Shown here: piece by piece, positions 1 to 6,776 of the stretch
Layout of the letters: each line of letters opens with the position of its first letter
Position numbering within the stretch: position 1 is the first letter of the stretch
Virus record (IMG/VR): IMGVR_UViG_3300018432_000041
Location: 1 to 25,977 of that record
Length of the DNA: 25,977 nucleotides
DNA from: a virus
Strand: one strand, 5' to 3'
Translations under genes and position numbers: made by a program
The notes under the pieces: model-generated
Told to the model about the DNA's origin: nothing
The model's database searches: none
Seen by the model: only the letters and a program-made list of their open reading frames with translations

Positions 1-1251
1 ACTGTACGTGGTAGATGTTGTAACGTTGACTTCCACAATGGAATAGAGAAGATTGTTAAACCAGAAGTAGCTAGATGGATACCGCCCAGTCAGTTATTGG
101 GAGGGGGGTGGGATACTGCTTATAATAGAGAACTTCGTATGCTTACTCTTGCTAATGGCTCTTTTTTGGAATTTATGTCTTACGATCAAGATGTGGATAA
201 GTTTGCGGGAACATCCCGACACTTTACGTGGTTCGATGAAGAACCTCCACGAGACATATATATTGAGTGTCTACAGCGTCTTGTTGACGTGGCTGGCTCT
301 TTTTGGATTACCATGACTCCTGTAGAAGGTATGTCTTCTTGGGTATATGATGAACTGTATTTAGCTAAGGCTGTAGATCAGTCTATTCATGTAACAGAAG
401 TAACTCAGGAAGACAACCCACATCTTAATGAAGGAGAAGTAGCTCTCATTCTATCTGGCCTAACAGATGAAGAGAGGAAAGCTAGGCGTGAGGGTAAATT
501 TATTCAAATCGGGGGTCTGGTATACGACAAGTATTTTTCAGAAAAAAACGTTATTAAACCCCTGGATACATACCCTGAATCTTGGTTGCATGTCGCAGCT
601 TTGGATCATGGATTTAGTAATCCTACTGCCTGGTTATGGGCTTGTATTGATTCAGATGGACGTATCATCGTCTACGATGAATATTACCTCAGTGGCGAAA
701 TTGTCCGATACCATGCGGCAGAAGTTCATAAGATAAACGAGTCTCATAAAAGGATTCCAGATTACTATGTCGGAGATCCATCGGTTAGAAATACTGACCC
801 GATTACAGGAACTTCTGTTCTACTGGAATACATGGATTTCGGGATACCTATCGTCCTGGGAAATAATGACGTCCGAGCGGGAATTAATCGTGTTGCACGA
901 TATTTCCAAGGAATTGAAGGGACTCCAAGACTCTATATCACAAAGAATTGCACGAATTTGCTCAGAGAGATTCCTAGATATAGATGGGGACAGTGGGCCC
1001 AGCGAAAGCTAAAGCATGATAGAAATAAGAAAGAAGAACCTCATAAGAAAGATGACCATGCCGTAGATGCGTTACGCTATCTTATCTCTAGTCGCCCTGA
1101 AATGGATACTGGTAGTGAAGTACCTGAGGTCAAACATTCGCATGGAACGTCAACAGCGGCTACATCAGTGATAAGATACGATACGGACCTAAGGTCTGCT
1201 GTAAGTAGCCAGAACTATGATTCACATGAAGGTCTAGAGTACGATTGGTAA
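1..1251 (+). CDS. terL: Terminase large subunit, C-terminal part (5' end outside the window)
   Basis: This is the DNA-packaging motor ATPase/nuclease that docks on the portal and cuts the concatemer. The reading frame is open from base 1, so the gene starts upstream; the first in-frame TTG at 97 is not a credible start. The Walker A region is therefore missing, but a Walker B/catalytic Glu motif is visible (WFDEEPP, D and E codons at 235-243). The RNase H-fold nuclease follows, with its three acidic positions: LDHGF (Asp at 604), VGDPS (Asp at 775) and the DDHAVDALRY box (1051-1080). The Ser/Thr-rich tail after the nuclease is typical of the end of the protein. The family is clear from motif order; only the N-terminal portion is unknown here. 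Confidence 0.95.
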   Translation, partial: TVRGRCCNVDFHNGIEKIVKPEVARWIPPSQLLGGGWDTAYNRELRMLTLANGSFLEFMSYDQDVDKFAGTSRHFTWFDEEPPRDIYIECLQRLVDVAGSFWITMTPVEGMSSWVYDELYLAKAVDQSIHVTEVTQEDNPHLNEGEVALILSGLTDEERKARREGKFIQIGGLVYDKYFSEKNVIKPLDTYPESWLHVAALDHGFSNPTAWLWACIDSDGRIIVYDEYYLSGEIVRYHAAEVHKINESHKRIPDYYVGDPSVRNTDPITGTSVLLEYMDFGIPIVLGNNDVRAGINRVARYFQGIEGTPRLYITKNCTNLLREIPRYRWGQWAQRKLKHDRNKKEEPHKKDDHAVDALRYLISSRPEMDTGSEVPEVKHSHGTSTAATSVIRYDTDLRSAVSSQNYDSHEGLEYDW

Positions 1252-1293
1252 TTTAGTATAGTGGACTTCATCCCATATACCGTGAGACTGTCA

Positions 1294-1315
1294 GGGAGCA
1301 GGGAAATCCTGCCCT
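1294..1315 (+). terminator. GC-rich hairpin in the terminase/next-gene gap
   Basis: GGG-A-GCAGG pairs with CCTGC-CCT around a five-base GAAAT loop, giving five strong pairs, one bulged A and two or three more pairs including a G-U. It lies in the largest intergenic gap (1252-1344), between the terminase stop and the next ribosome-binding site (GGAGG 1329-1333). It is not followed by a real T run (only CGTTTC), so it may be a weak or factor-dependent terminator or an mRNA processing/stability element. Confidence 0.3.
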
Positions 1316-1344
1316 CGTTTCGGCTATTGGAGGTAGACTAAGTT

Positions 1345-1791
1345 ATGGGCTTCAGGCTTAAGGTTAATGGTGAAGAAGTTTGGGAGTCTGAATTCGATGC
1401 TAGTACTGTAACAAACGTTTCTGTTCGTACTGCTGCTGGAGAAGCTACAGCAGTGGGTAGTCCTTCTGGGCATGACTGGGTAGACATTGTATTCACTACT
1501 CTTTCTCCCGGTGAGGAACTTCGTTTCCATTCTAATGCGGAACAGCAGAAGCGTCAGGAACTTGCAGACAAGATTGATGAACTTGAAGGTGATCGAGTAG
1601 AGGAAGGACGTGCCCAAATGGCTGAAGAGGAAAAGAAGAGGGAAGAAGAAGCAGCCGAAGTTGAAGGCGCAGATGTAGAACCAGATGAAAATGCATCTGT
1701 AGCTGGTACGGATTCTCCTGAGTATCAGGATGGTCCTACTAACGATCCTGCATATGATGAAAATCAAGATAAAGAAGAACTTAGTCTGTAG
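1345..1791 (+). CDS. Hypothetical protein with acidic Glu-rich C-terminal half
   Basis: I do not recognise a family. The 148-residue product has an N-terminal half (about 1-65) that looks like a small beta-rich domain, with alternating hydrophobic residues and a VNGEEVWESEF stretch. A charged helical segment follows (about 66-105, rich in Glu, Lys and Arg, probably coiled coil), then an acidic disordered tail. A GGAGG at 1329-1333 lies 11 bases before the ATG, acceptable though a little long. It sits between terminase and portal, so a structural or packaging accessory role is possible but unproven. It ends at the TAG at 1789-1791, just before the ribosome-binding site of the next gene. Confidence 0.75.
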   Translation: MGFRLKVNGEEVWESEFDASTVTNVSVRTAAGEATAVGSPSGHDWVDIVFTTLSPGEELRFHSNAEQQKRQELADKIDELEGDRVEEGRAQMAEEEKKREEEAAEVEGADVEPDENASVAGTDSPEYQDGPTNDPAYDENQDKEELSL

Positions 1792-1800
1792 GGAGTTACA

Positions 1801-2328
1801 GTGAAACTGGTATACGAATGCACCTCTCTGCCAGGACAGTGTTTTATTTGCTGTTCTCCTAACAGAGATTGGTTTATTGACACTCTTATGTCTGTAGACC
1901 GAGATGATCCGTTTTTAGCTAACGGGCATTTGGGTGCTGTATACATTTGCTGTGAGTGTGTTCGTCAAATGGCTACTATGGGAGCTTGGATTTCTCCTGA
2001 CGAATACCAAAACATGAAAGAAACTGCACACATTCAGGCTGGTATGATTTCTGAGCTTACAGAAAAACTAATGGGAATGGAGCAGGCTCTTGATGGCCTC
2101 CGACAAGCTGGTTACACAGTTACTGAGGGTATTGGAGCTACTCGGATTGGGGGCTTTTCTCCACAAATTGATGAGGGACCAAGAGAAAAGTCACCAGAAG
2201 AGAGAAAGTCAGTGGCTACTAGAGAGAGAAAGACTCCTGAACCGATTGATGACGAAGGAATGGACTTCTTACGTTCAGATGGAAGCGAATCTCCAGAGTC
2301 CAGTGAAGGAATCACCCTCGAACTCTGA
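1801..2328 (+). CDS. Hypothetical Cys-rich (zinc-binding type) protein with coiled coil
   Basis: The GTG start is chosen because GGGAG at 1791-1795 sits five bases upstream and the frame begins just after the previous stop. The 175-residue product has CxxCC at residues 14-18 and CCxC at 50-53, plus Cys7, a layout expected for a small two-knuckle zinc site. It is followed by a helical region (about 68-105) and an acidic Ser/Glu/Arg-rich, probably disordered tail. I cannot name the family. Its place between terminase and portal suggests a packaging or head-assembly accessory, but nothing in the sequence shows this directly. A zinc-dependent regulator is an alternative. Confidence 0.75.
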   Translation: MKLVYECTSLPGQCFICCSPNRDWFIDTLMSVDRDDPFLANGHLGAVYICCECVRQMATMGAWISPDEYQNMKETAHIQAGMISELTEKLMGMEQALDGLRQAGYTVTEGIGATRIGGFSPQIDEGPREKSPEERKSVATRERKTPEPIDDEGMDFLRSDGSESPESSEGITLEL

Positions 2329-2338
2329 GCCTACAGGT

Positions 2339-2455
2339 ATGTCTGATGAAGAAGAACTACGACGTTGGACTAATGCATTAAATAATGCAATGCCAGTGGA
2401 AGAAGAAGTGGTTAATCTAGCTGAAGAACTTAGAAACCTGGGAATTGAATCATGA
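2339..2455 (+). CDS. Small acidic hypothetical protein (38 aa)
   Basis: This short frame fills the gap between the Cys-rich gene and the portal gene. It starts with ATG at 2339, ten bases after the previous stop, and its TGA overlaps the portal ATG as ATGA. The product is acidic and helical, beginning MSDEEELRRW and ending LRNLGIES. The fit to the gene boundaries is the main support; the ribosome-binding site (ACAGG) is weak. The same frame stays open further upstream, but that part lies inside the preceding gene and looks like a shadow. Function unknown. Confidence 0.55.
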   Translation: MSDEEELRRWTNALNNAMPVEEEVVNLAEELRNLGIES

Positions 2456-4398
2456 GTATGGTAGAGTCGCAAACTCAGCCGGTATCATTGGACTCCATTA
2501 GGTCCCATCGTGCCAATGTTGAACTTGTTGACTACTGTAACCGCATGTTCAAAATTGCCAGGCAGGCTAGATTGAATTTTGAACGTCAGTGGTACGTTAA
2601 TATGGCGTTCTATTCTGGGAAACAGTGGGTTCAATGGCAAAACTCAGTATTGAATGCTACTGCTTTAGCAACAGAGGCTAGTTTTACTAGATTGTATGAA
2701 CCAGCGGCACCTCCGTGGCGAGTACGGATGGTGTCGAATAAGATTCGCCCTATTATCCGTGGCGAATTGGCTAAGGTTACAAAAGAAAAGCCTAGAGGTT
2801 TTGTTATTCCCCGCACTACGGATGATGCTGATTTGGCTGCTGCTAAAGCAGGAGATTCTCTAATTGAATATCTGTTTACAGAAAGAGCTTTGAAGAAAAT
2901 CTCCCGTCGGAGTATGTGGTGGACGTTGATGTGTGGGACATCTTTTATTAAAGACTGGTATGATCCAAACGTTGTTGATTCTTCTGGCGTTAACGGCTCT
3001 ATTATGGTGGAGCCTGTATCCCCATTTCACTTAATGGTGCCAGATGTACAACAAGAAGAAATTGAGGATCAACCTTTCGTTATTCATACTATGGCGAAAG
3101 ATCCTGACTGGGTTAAGAAAGCTTTTAAAGGTAAGGACGTTCAAGCAGATGCAACATCTGTGGGTGGGGCTCTGGAGCAGAAATTCCTCACAGCCTTGGG
3201 AATCACAGAGCAGCCAGAAGCTAAACGTTATGTTAACGTGCGTGAGTTTTGGATTAAGCCTAATGGTAAGTTCCCCCAAGGGGCTAAAATCCTAGCCACC
3301 CAGAACGATATTCTAGGAATTCGTGAAGAGTGGGAATTTCAGCACAGTGAGTATCCGTTTTCAAAGCTCGATCACATACCTACGGGCCGGTTCTATGCCG
3401 AGTCTACCATTACTGATCTTATACCTCTCCAACGGGAACGAAATCGTACTCGTTCTCAATTGATTGAGAATAAGAACAGAATGTCCAAGCCTCAGCTGAT
3501 TGCACCTAAGGGATCTATCAATCCTAAGTCTATTACTTCTGAGCCTGGATTGGTTATCTTTTATACTCCTGGATTTACTGCCCCGCAGCCTCTTCAACTT
3601 CAACCTATTCCTTCTTATGTGACGGAGGAGTTGGAACGGATTGACGTTGATATGATGGATATTGCATCTCAGCATGAAATTACTAAGGGTGGAGTTCCGC
3701 CTGGAGTATCTGCCGCAACTGCAATCTCTTTCCTTGCGGAGCAGGATGATTCTAAACTTGCTCCTACTATCTCTTCTCTTGAAGAAGCAATGGAAAAGAT
3801 TGGCCGTCACATGCTGAATCATGTAGCTCAGTTCTGGACTTCTGAGCGACAGATTCAGGTTATTGGGGAGAACGGTCAATTTGAAGCGTATATGTTCTCA
3901 CGCTCCAACATTAAAGGAAATACTGACTTTAAGGTTGAAGCTGGTTCGGCTACACCTACTTCTCGAGCGGCGAAACAAGCGTTCATTCTTGAACTTGTTA
4001 AGCTTGGACTTATTCCTCCGGAGAAAGCTCTGAAGTATCTTGAAATGACTGAGACTGGCAGACTCTATGAAGAGATGCAACTGTCTGCACGTCAGGCACA
4101 AAGAGAAAATCTTAGGATGTCGCAGGGTGAGCAAATTGGAATTAATGATTGGGATGAAGATGCTATCCATTTGATGGAACACGACAACTACTGTCGTACT
4201 CAGCAATTTGAATATCTTCCTGATGAATTGAAGATGATATTCCAAACTCACCGTAAGCAGCATCAAATGAGAATGTCTGCAATGATGGGGCAACCTAAAG
4301 CTCCCAATGATCCTACTCTTGCTGCTGTTGGAACGCCTCAGGGAGAATTGAATGCAGGACCCCCTGTTGAAGGAAGTGTACCACCAAATGCCGTTTAA
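2452..4398 (+). CDS. Portal protein
   Basis: This would form the dodecameric ring at the packaging vertex that docks the terminase and later the tail adaptor. At 648 residues it falls in the usual range for short-tailed phage portals. Recognisable features are an N-terminal helical segment with WYVNMAFYSGKQW (about 47-60), the RRSMWWTLMCGTSF stretch followed by a PFHLMVPD-type clip/stem entry, and a helical crown region with Gln/Met-rich helices near the C-terminus. The N-terminus offers two close ATGs (2452, 2458); the first fits the ATGA overlap with the small upstream gene. The position directly between terminase and scaffold/capsid supports the call. I assign it by overall composition and synteny rather than by a catalytic motif. 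Confidence 0.85.
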   Translation: MSMVESQTQPVSLDSIRSHRANVELVDYCNRMFKIARQARLNFERQWYVNMAFYSGKQWVQWQNSVLNATALATEASFTRLYEPAAPPWRVRMVSNKIRPIIRGELAKVTKEKPRGFVIPRTTDDADLAAAKAGDSLIEYLFTERALKKISRRSMWWTLMCGTSFIKDWYDPNVVDSSGVNGSIMVEPVSPFHLMVPDVQQEEIEDQPFVIHTMAKDPDWVKKAFKGKDVQADATSVGGALEQKFLTALGITEQPEAKRYVNVREFWIKPNGKFPQGAKILATQNDILGIREEWEFQHSEYPFSKLDHIPTGRFYAESTITDLIPLQRERNRTRSQLIENKNRMSKPQLIAPKGSINPKSITSEPGLVIFYTPGFTAPQPLQLQPIPSYVTEELERIDVDMMDIASQHEITKGGVPPGVSAATAISFLAEQDDSKLAPTISSLEEAMEKIGRHMLNHVAQFWTSERQIQVIGENGQFEAYMFSRSNIKGNTDFKVEAGSATPTSRAAKQAFILELVKLGLIPPEKALKYLEMTETGRLYEEMQLSARQAQRENLRMSQGEQIGINDWDEDAIHLMEHDNYCRTQQFEYLPDELKMIFQTHRKQHQMRMSAMMGQPKAPNDPTLAAVGTPQGELNAGPPVEGSVPPNAV

Positions 4399-4501
4399 GA
4401 GTGAGAAGCAAGAAAAGCTTATGTGGGCTAAACACCCAGCTATCGCTCGTAGGTGGAAAAAGAAGTACGGCTCTAAAATCGAGAAAAAGGAAAAGAAATA
4501 A
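4388..4501 (+). CDS. Small basic protein, MPFKSEKQ family (37 aa)
   Basis: The frame begins with an ATG inside the last codons of the portal gene and ends in a TAA whose last base is the A of the next ATG (TAATG). The product begins MPFKSEKQEKLMWAKHP and continues with IARRWKKKYG and a Lys/Glu tail. Very similar short proteins (MPFKSxKQ, then a Trp/Met, then a basic helix with a YG) are, to my knowledge, common near structural genes of many unrelated tailed phages. Their role is unknown; the strong positive charge suggests nucleic-acid or acidic-protein contact. Confidence comes from the family resemblance together with the exact fit between genes. Confidence 0.8.
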   Translation: MPFKSEKQEKLMWAKHPAIARRWKKKYGSKIEKKEKK

Positions 4502-4755
4502 TGGCAGATGAGCAAGTTCAGGTTGGGAATAATTTAGGGGTTGCTGCTAGAGGTGGTACTGGTGGTACTAATATTAATGGTGGTAATAATGTAGGGGCTG
4601 GGTTGGATGATGATGATTGTGACACCATTAATGCAATGAGAGCCCGCTTGGCAGCTATTGATGCTGGGTTTTATACTGCTGCGAAAATGAACTCTATGAC
4701 AATGAATGACATGGCGTATGCTATTAGGGTTAATGATAATGCTGGGACGATTTAG
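4501..4755 (+). CDS. Hypothetical Gly/Asn-rich small protein
   Basis: The 84-residue product has a flexible Gly/Asn/Thr-rich N-terminal third (about 8-35), an acidic patch DDDDC, and a C-terminal part that looks helical (INAMRARLAAIDAG, then Met-rich TAAKMNSMTMNDMAYA). It is joined to its neighbours by stop/start overlaps on both sides (TAATG before, TAGTG after), so it is clearly part of the translated unit between portal and scaffold. I do not recognise a family. A minor head or head-completion role is possible by position only. Confidence 0.65.
   Translation: MADEQVQVGNNLGVAARGGTGGTNINGGNNVGAGLDDDDCDTINAMRARLAAIDAGFYTAAKMNSMTMNDMAYAIRVNDNAGTI
4552..4569 (+). repeat. Perfect 9-base tandem duplication, GGTGGTACT x2
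   Basis: Two identical in-frame copies of GGTGGTACT encode Gly-Gly-Thr twice. A further degenerate GGTGGTAATAAT follows a few codons on. This is low-complexity, slippage-prone coding sequence inside the Gly/Asn-rich gene. Confidence 0.7.
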
Positions 4756-4940
4756 TGGTTACTCGACGTCCAATGCCCCGTGGTGAACATTCACGGTATG
4801 AGGATAGAACTGCAGATCGAGTTGCTGCTAGTAAAGGATTTCCTGGTCAGAAGGCGGATTATGAAGAACGTCAGAAAGGCCGTGATCTAAAAGCTGCCGC
4901 TGCAAGGCGTCGTAAGAGGGGTAGTAGCAATGGCCAGTAG
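4755..4940 (+). CDS. Small basic protein with KAAAARRRK motif (61 aa)
   Basis: It starts with a GTG that overlaps the previous TAG (TAGTG); GGGA at 4744-4747 provides a plausible ribosome-binding site. The protein is strongly basic, with RRPMPRG near the start, a charged middle, and LKAAAARRRKR at residues 45-55. The same Ala-run/Arg-Lys motif occurs twice in the next gene, so the two proteins seem related in one functional element. The last 11 bases overlap the downstream start. Family unknown; nucleic-acid contact or a positively charged docking peptide are reasonable guesses from charge alone. Confidence 0.7.
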   Translation: MVTRRPMPRGEHSRYEDRTADRVAASKGFPGQKADYEERQKGRDLKAAAARRRKRGSSNGQ

Positions 4941-5658
4941 GTATGATAAGTCTGTTAAAGTACCTCAAAGTACTATTGATGAAATTAAAAAGCTAGGTAT
5001 GTCTGACGCTATCAAGAAAGCAAACTCGGGTGGAGCTTCTCGGGAGTTTGTTGAAGGTGCCAGGCGATACTATGGTGGTAACAGGGTAAGCGGAACTTCT
5101 CCTGATCGTAACGAATCACAAAGTGGTTCTAGGGGACAGGGTGACTCTACTAATCCATCTGGTAATACTGTAGCTGAGAGTCAGAATGTAATTAAAACTC
5201 AACCTATCTCTTCTACTAAGTCTAAGGGTAGTGGACTTAGTTCTAATTTGAAGGCTGCCGCTGCCCGTAGAAATAAGGCTAAGGGTAGTAAAGAAGAATA
5301 TAAGAGCGCACCTCATCGGAGTGGGGGTAGGGGTAGAAATCCTACTAAGGTTCTGGGAGACTTGGGATCTTCTAAAAACCCTAAGGGTATTCCTCAGACT
5401 GTTAATAGGGCTGCTGGTAATGCTGCTAAAGCGGTTGGTAATTTTGTTTCTGGTGGTCCAGATAAGTCAGCCTCTGAGACAGAAGCTGCGTACAATAAGA
5501 GACTCGAAGCTCTTGGCGGAGTTAAGAGTCGTTACAAGGATTATAAGGAAAAAGGTTGGTCTGATAAGCAGCTTAATTACATGCTCACTGATAAGGAGCG
5601 GGGAAAGAGTGAGAGTTCTAAAGCTGCAGCAGCCGCTCGTAGGCGTAAGAAGTCTTAA
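4930..5658 (+). CDS. Basic protein with two KAAAARR motifs (242 aa)
   Basis: ATG at 4930 is supported by GAGGGG at 4916-4921, eight bases upstream, inside the end of the previous gene. The N-terminus (about 20-52) has a compact helical unit, MSDAIKKANSGG then FVEGARRYYGG, of a type I have seen in small phage head-region proteins but cannot name. A long Ser/Gly/Lys-rich, probably disordered middle follows, with LKAAAARRNK at 107-116. A helical segment at about 186-225 precedes the C-terminus KAAAAARRRKKS (231-242). The overall charge is strongly positive. Lying between portal and scaffold, it could be a DNA- or scaffold-binding head component; that is inference. Confidence 0.7.
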   Translation: MASRYDKSVKVPQSTIDEIKKLGMSDAIKKANSGGASREFVEGARRYYGGNRVSGTSPDRNESQSGSRGQGDSTNPSGNTVAESQNVIKTQPISSTKSKGSGLSSNLKAAAARRNKAKGSKEEYKSAPHRSGGRGRNPTKVLGDLGSSKNPKGIPQTVNRAAGNAAKAVGNFVSGGPDKSASETEAAYNKRLEALGGVKSRYKDYKEKGWSDKQLNYMLTDKERGKSESSKAAAAARRRKKS

Positions 5659-5945
5659 TGGCAGTACCTAAGACGCAACGAATTGTTAAAAAAGTAAAGA
5701 AGCCTGTTCCACCGAATCCAGCAAAAGTTACTAGTGAACGCAAGAAATATGTTGGCGATCTTCTAAATGAGAAGGCTTCTAGGGAGCGGGCTAATTACAG
5801 ACAGCAGCAGAACACAGATAATAAGGAAATGTGTTTTGACTGTGAGTGGTATAAACAACCTGGGGAGATGGAGTCTGCATGTGCAAAAGTTGCAGGCCCT
5901 GTAGCTGCAAGAGATGTTTGTGATTTTTGGACAAGTAGACATTAG
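5658..5945 (+). CDS. Four-Cys HiPIP-like phage protein (95 aa)
   Basis: The start overlaps the previous stop (TAATG). The N-terminal half is basic and Pro/Lys-rich, then a charged helix. The C-terminal 40 residues carry CFDCEWYKQPG, a third Cys in the CAKVAGPVAA stretch and a fourth in VCDFW. Cys positions 59, 62, 75 and 88 give C-x2-C-x12-C-x12-C, close to high-potential iron-sulfur proteins (C-x2-C-x13-16-C-x13-C), with the aromatic and KVxGPV surroundings I associate with HiPIP-like phage proteins. A structural zinc site is the main alternative. The gene immediately precedes scaffold and capsid, so it may be a head component, but its role is unknown. Confidence 0.7.
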   Translation: MAVPKTQRIVKKVKKPVPPNPAKVTSERKKYVGDLLNEKASRERANYRQQQNTDNKEMCFDCEWYKQPGEMESACAKVAGPVAARDVCDFWTSRH

Positions 5946-5954
5946 GAGAGTTTA

Positions 5955-6758
5955 ATGACTATGCCGGCTGAAGGTGGTCAGGGCCTTTCTGAAGGTACAA
6001 CCACTGAATCGGGCCAGGGTACTGAGATTAGTACACAGCCCAGTGATTCTGATTATGCAAATCATTTTCTTTCTCAGATTCCTGAGAATGAGCGTAACAT
6101 TGTTGGCAAGTATGTCAAGCAATGGGACGCAGGAGTAACTCGCAGGTTCCAGGACATTAACAACCGCTACAAGCATTACGATGATTTGGGATGGGATCAG
6201 GATACTACATCTCAAATGGCGGAAATTTATCGAATGCTTAATGAAGAACCTGAGACTCTCTATGAGAGGTTGGGGGAACATTTCGGCGGTCAGGTTAATG
6301 AACAGAACCAGCAGGAGGGACAACCTTCCCAAGAAATCCAGGAGTTTCCACCGGAGATTCAATCTAAGTTTGAACAGGTTGATAAGCTGCACACTGTCGT
6401 TGAGGCACTCGCTCAGCATTTTCTGGATTCTCAACAGTCTCAACAAGAGATGCAGGAAGATTCTGAACTCAATGATTATCTGGAACAGTTACATGAAGAG
6501 TTTGGAGATTACGACGAAGACTATGTTTGTATGTTGTTGGAAAATGGTCTTGATGGGGCAGAAGCTGTCATGAAATGGCAGCAGGTCATTCAAGAGCAAA
6601 TCAACGCTGCAAGCCAAGCTACGTCAGGTATGATTCCTACTCTTTCTAGTTCTGGTGGTGGTGCAGTTCCGATGCCGGAACAACAGAATCTTGGGAAGGT
6701 TCCCTCCAAGGATATTGTTAACATGATTAAAAATGTCCTTGGTTCTGTGAACCAGTAA
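5955..6758 (+). CDS. Capsid scaffolding protein
   Basis: This would be the temporary internal core on which the procapsid shell assembles. The 267-residue protein is highly acidic and Gln/Glu-rich with a disordered N-terminus (Ser/Thr/Gly, about 1-35), a long helical and probably coiled-coil middle, and a short C-terminal helix with Lys residues (KVPSKDIVNMIKNVLG) of the kind that contacts capsid protein in known scaffolds. It lies directly upstream of the major capsid gene, the standard place. AGGAGAG at 5944-5950 provides a strong ribosome-binding site before ATG 5955. The assignment rests on composition plus synteny; sequence conservation of scaffolds is low. Confidence 0.8.
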   Translation: MTMPAEGGQGLSEGTTTESGQGTEISTQPSDSDYANHFLSQIPENERNIVGKYVKQWDAGVTRRFQDINNRYKHYDDLGWDQDTTSQMAEIYRMLNEEPETLYERLGEHFGGQVNEQNQQEGQPSQEIQEFPPEIQSKFEQVDKLHTVVEALAQHFLDSQQSQQEMQEDSELNDYLEQLHEEFGDYDEDYVCMLLENGLDGAEAVMKWQQVIQEQINAASQATSGMIPTLSSSGGGAVPMPEQQNLGKVPSKDIVNMIKNVLGSVNQ

Positions 6759-6776
6759 TTGAAAGGGTTTGTTTAA

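Noticed and set aside
1324-1767. 147-residue open frame on the minus strand
   Set aside because: Lies fully opposite the acidic gene 1345-1791; Phe/Ile/Cys-rich composition typical of the reverse of Glu/Lys-rich coding sequence, and no ribosome-binding context.
2090-2338. Upstream extension of the 38-residue acidic gene
   Set aside because: It lies in another frame of the Cys-rich gene and lacks a ribosome-binding site; only the last part from ATG 2339 fits between genes.
3361-3879. 172-residue open frame on the minus strand
   Set aside because: Antisense to the portal; Arg/Leu/Ser-rich composition with no motifs.
3898-4515. 205-residue open frame on the minus strand
   Set aside because: Antisense to the portal gene end; Ser/Leu/Arg-rich shadow with no recognisable motif.
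5952-6446. 164-residue open frame on the minus strand
   Set aside because: Antisense to the scaffold gene; Leu/Arg-rich mirror of a Gln/Glu-rich gene.
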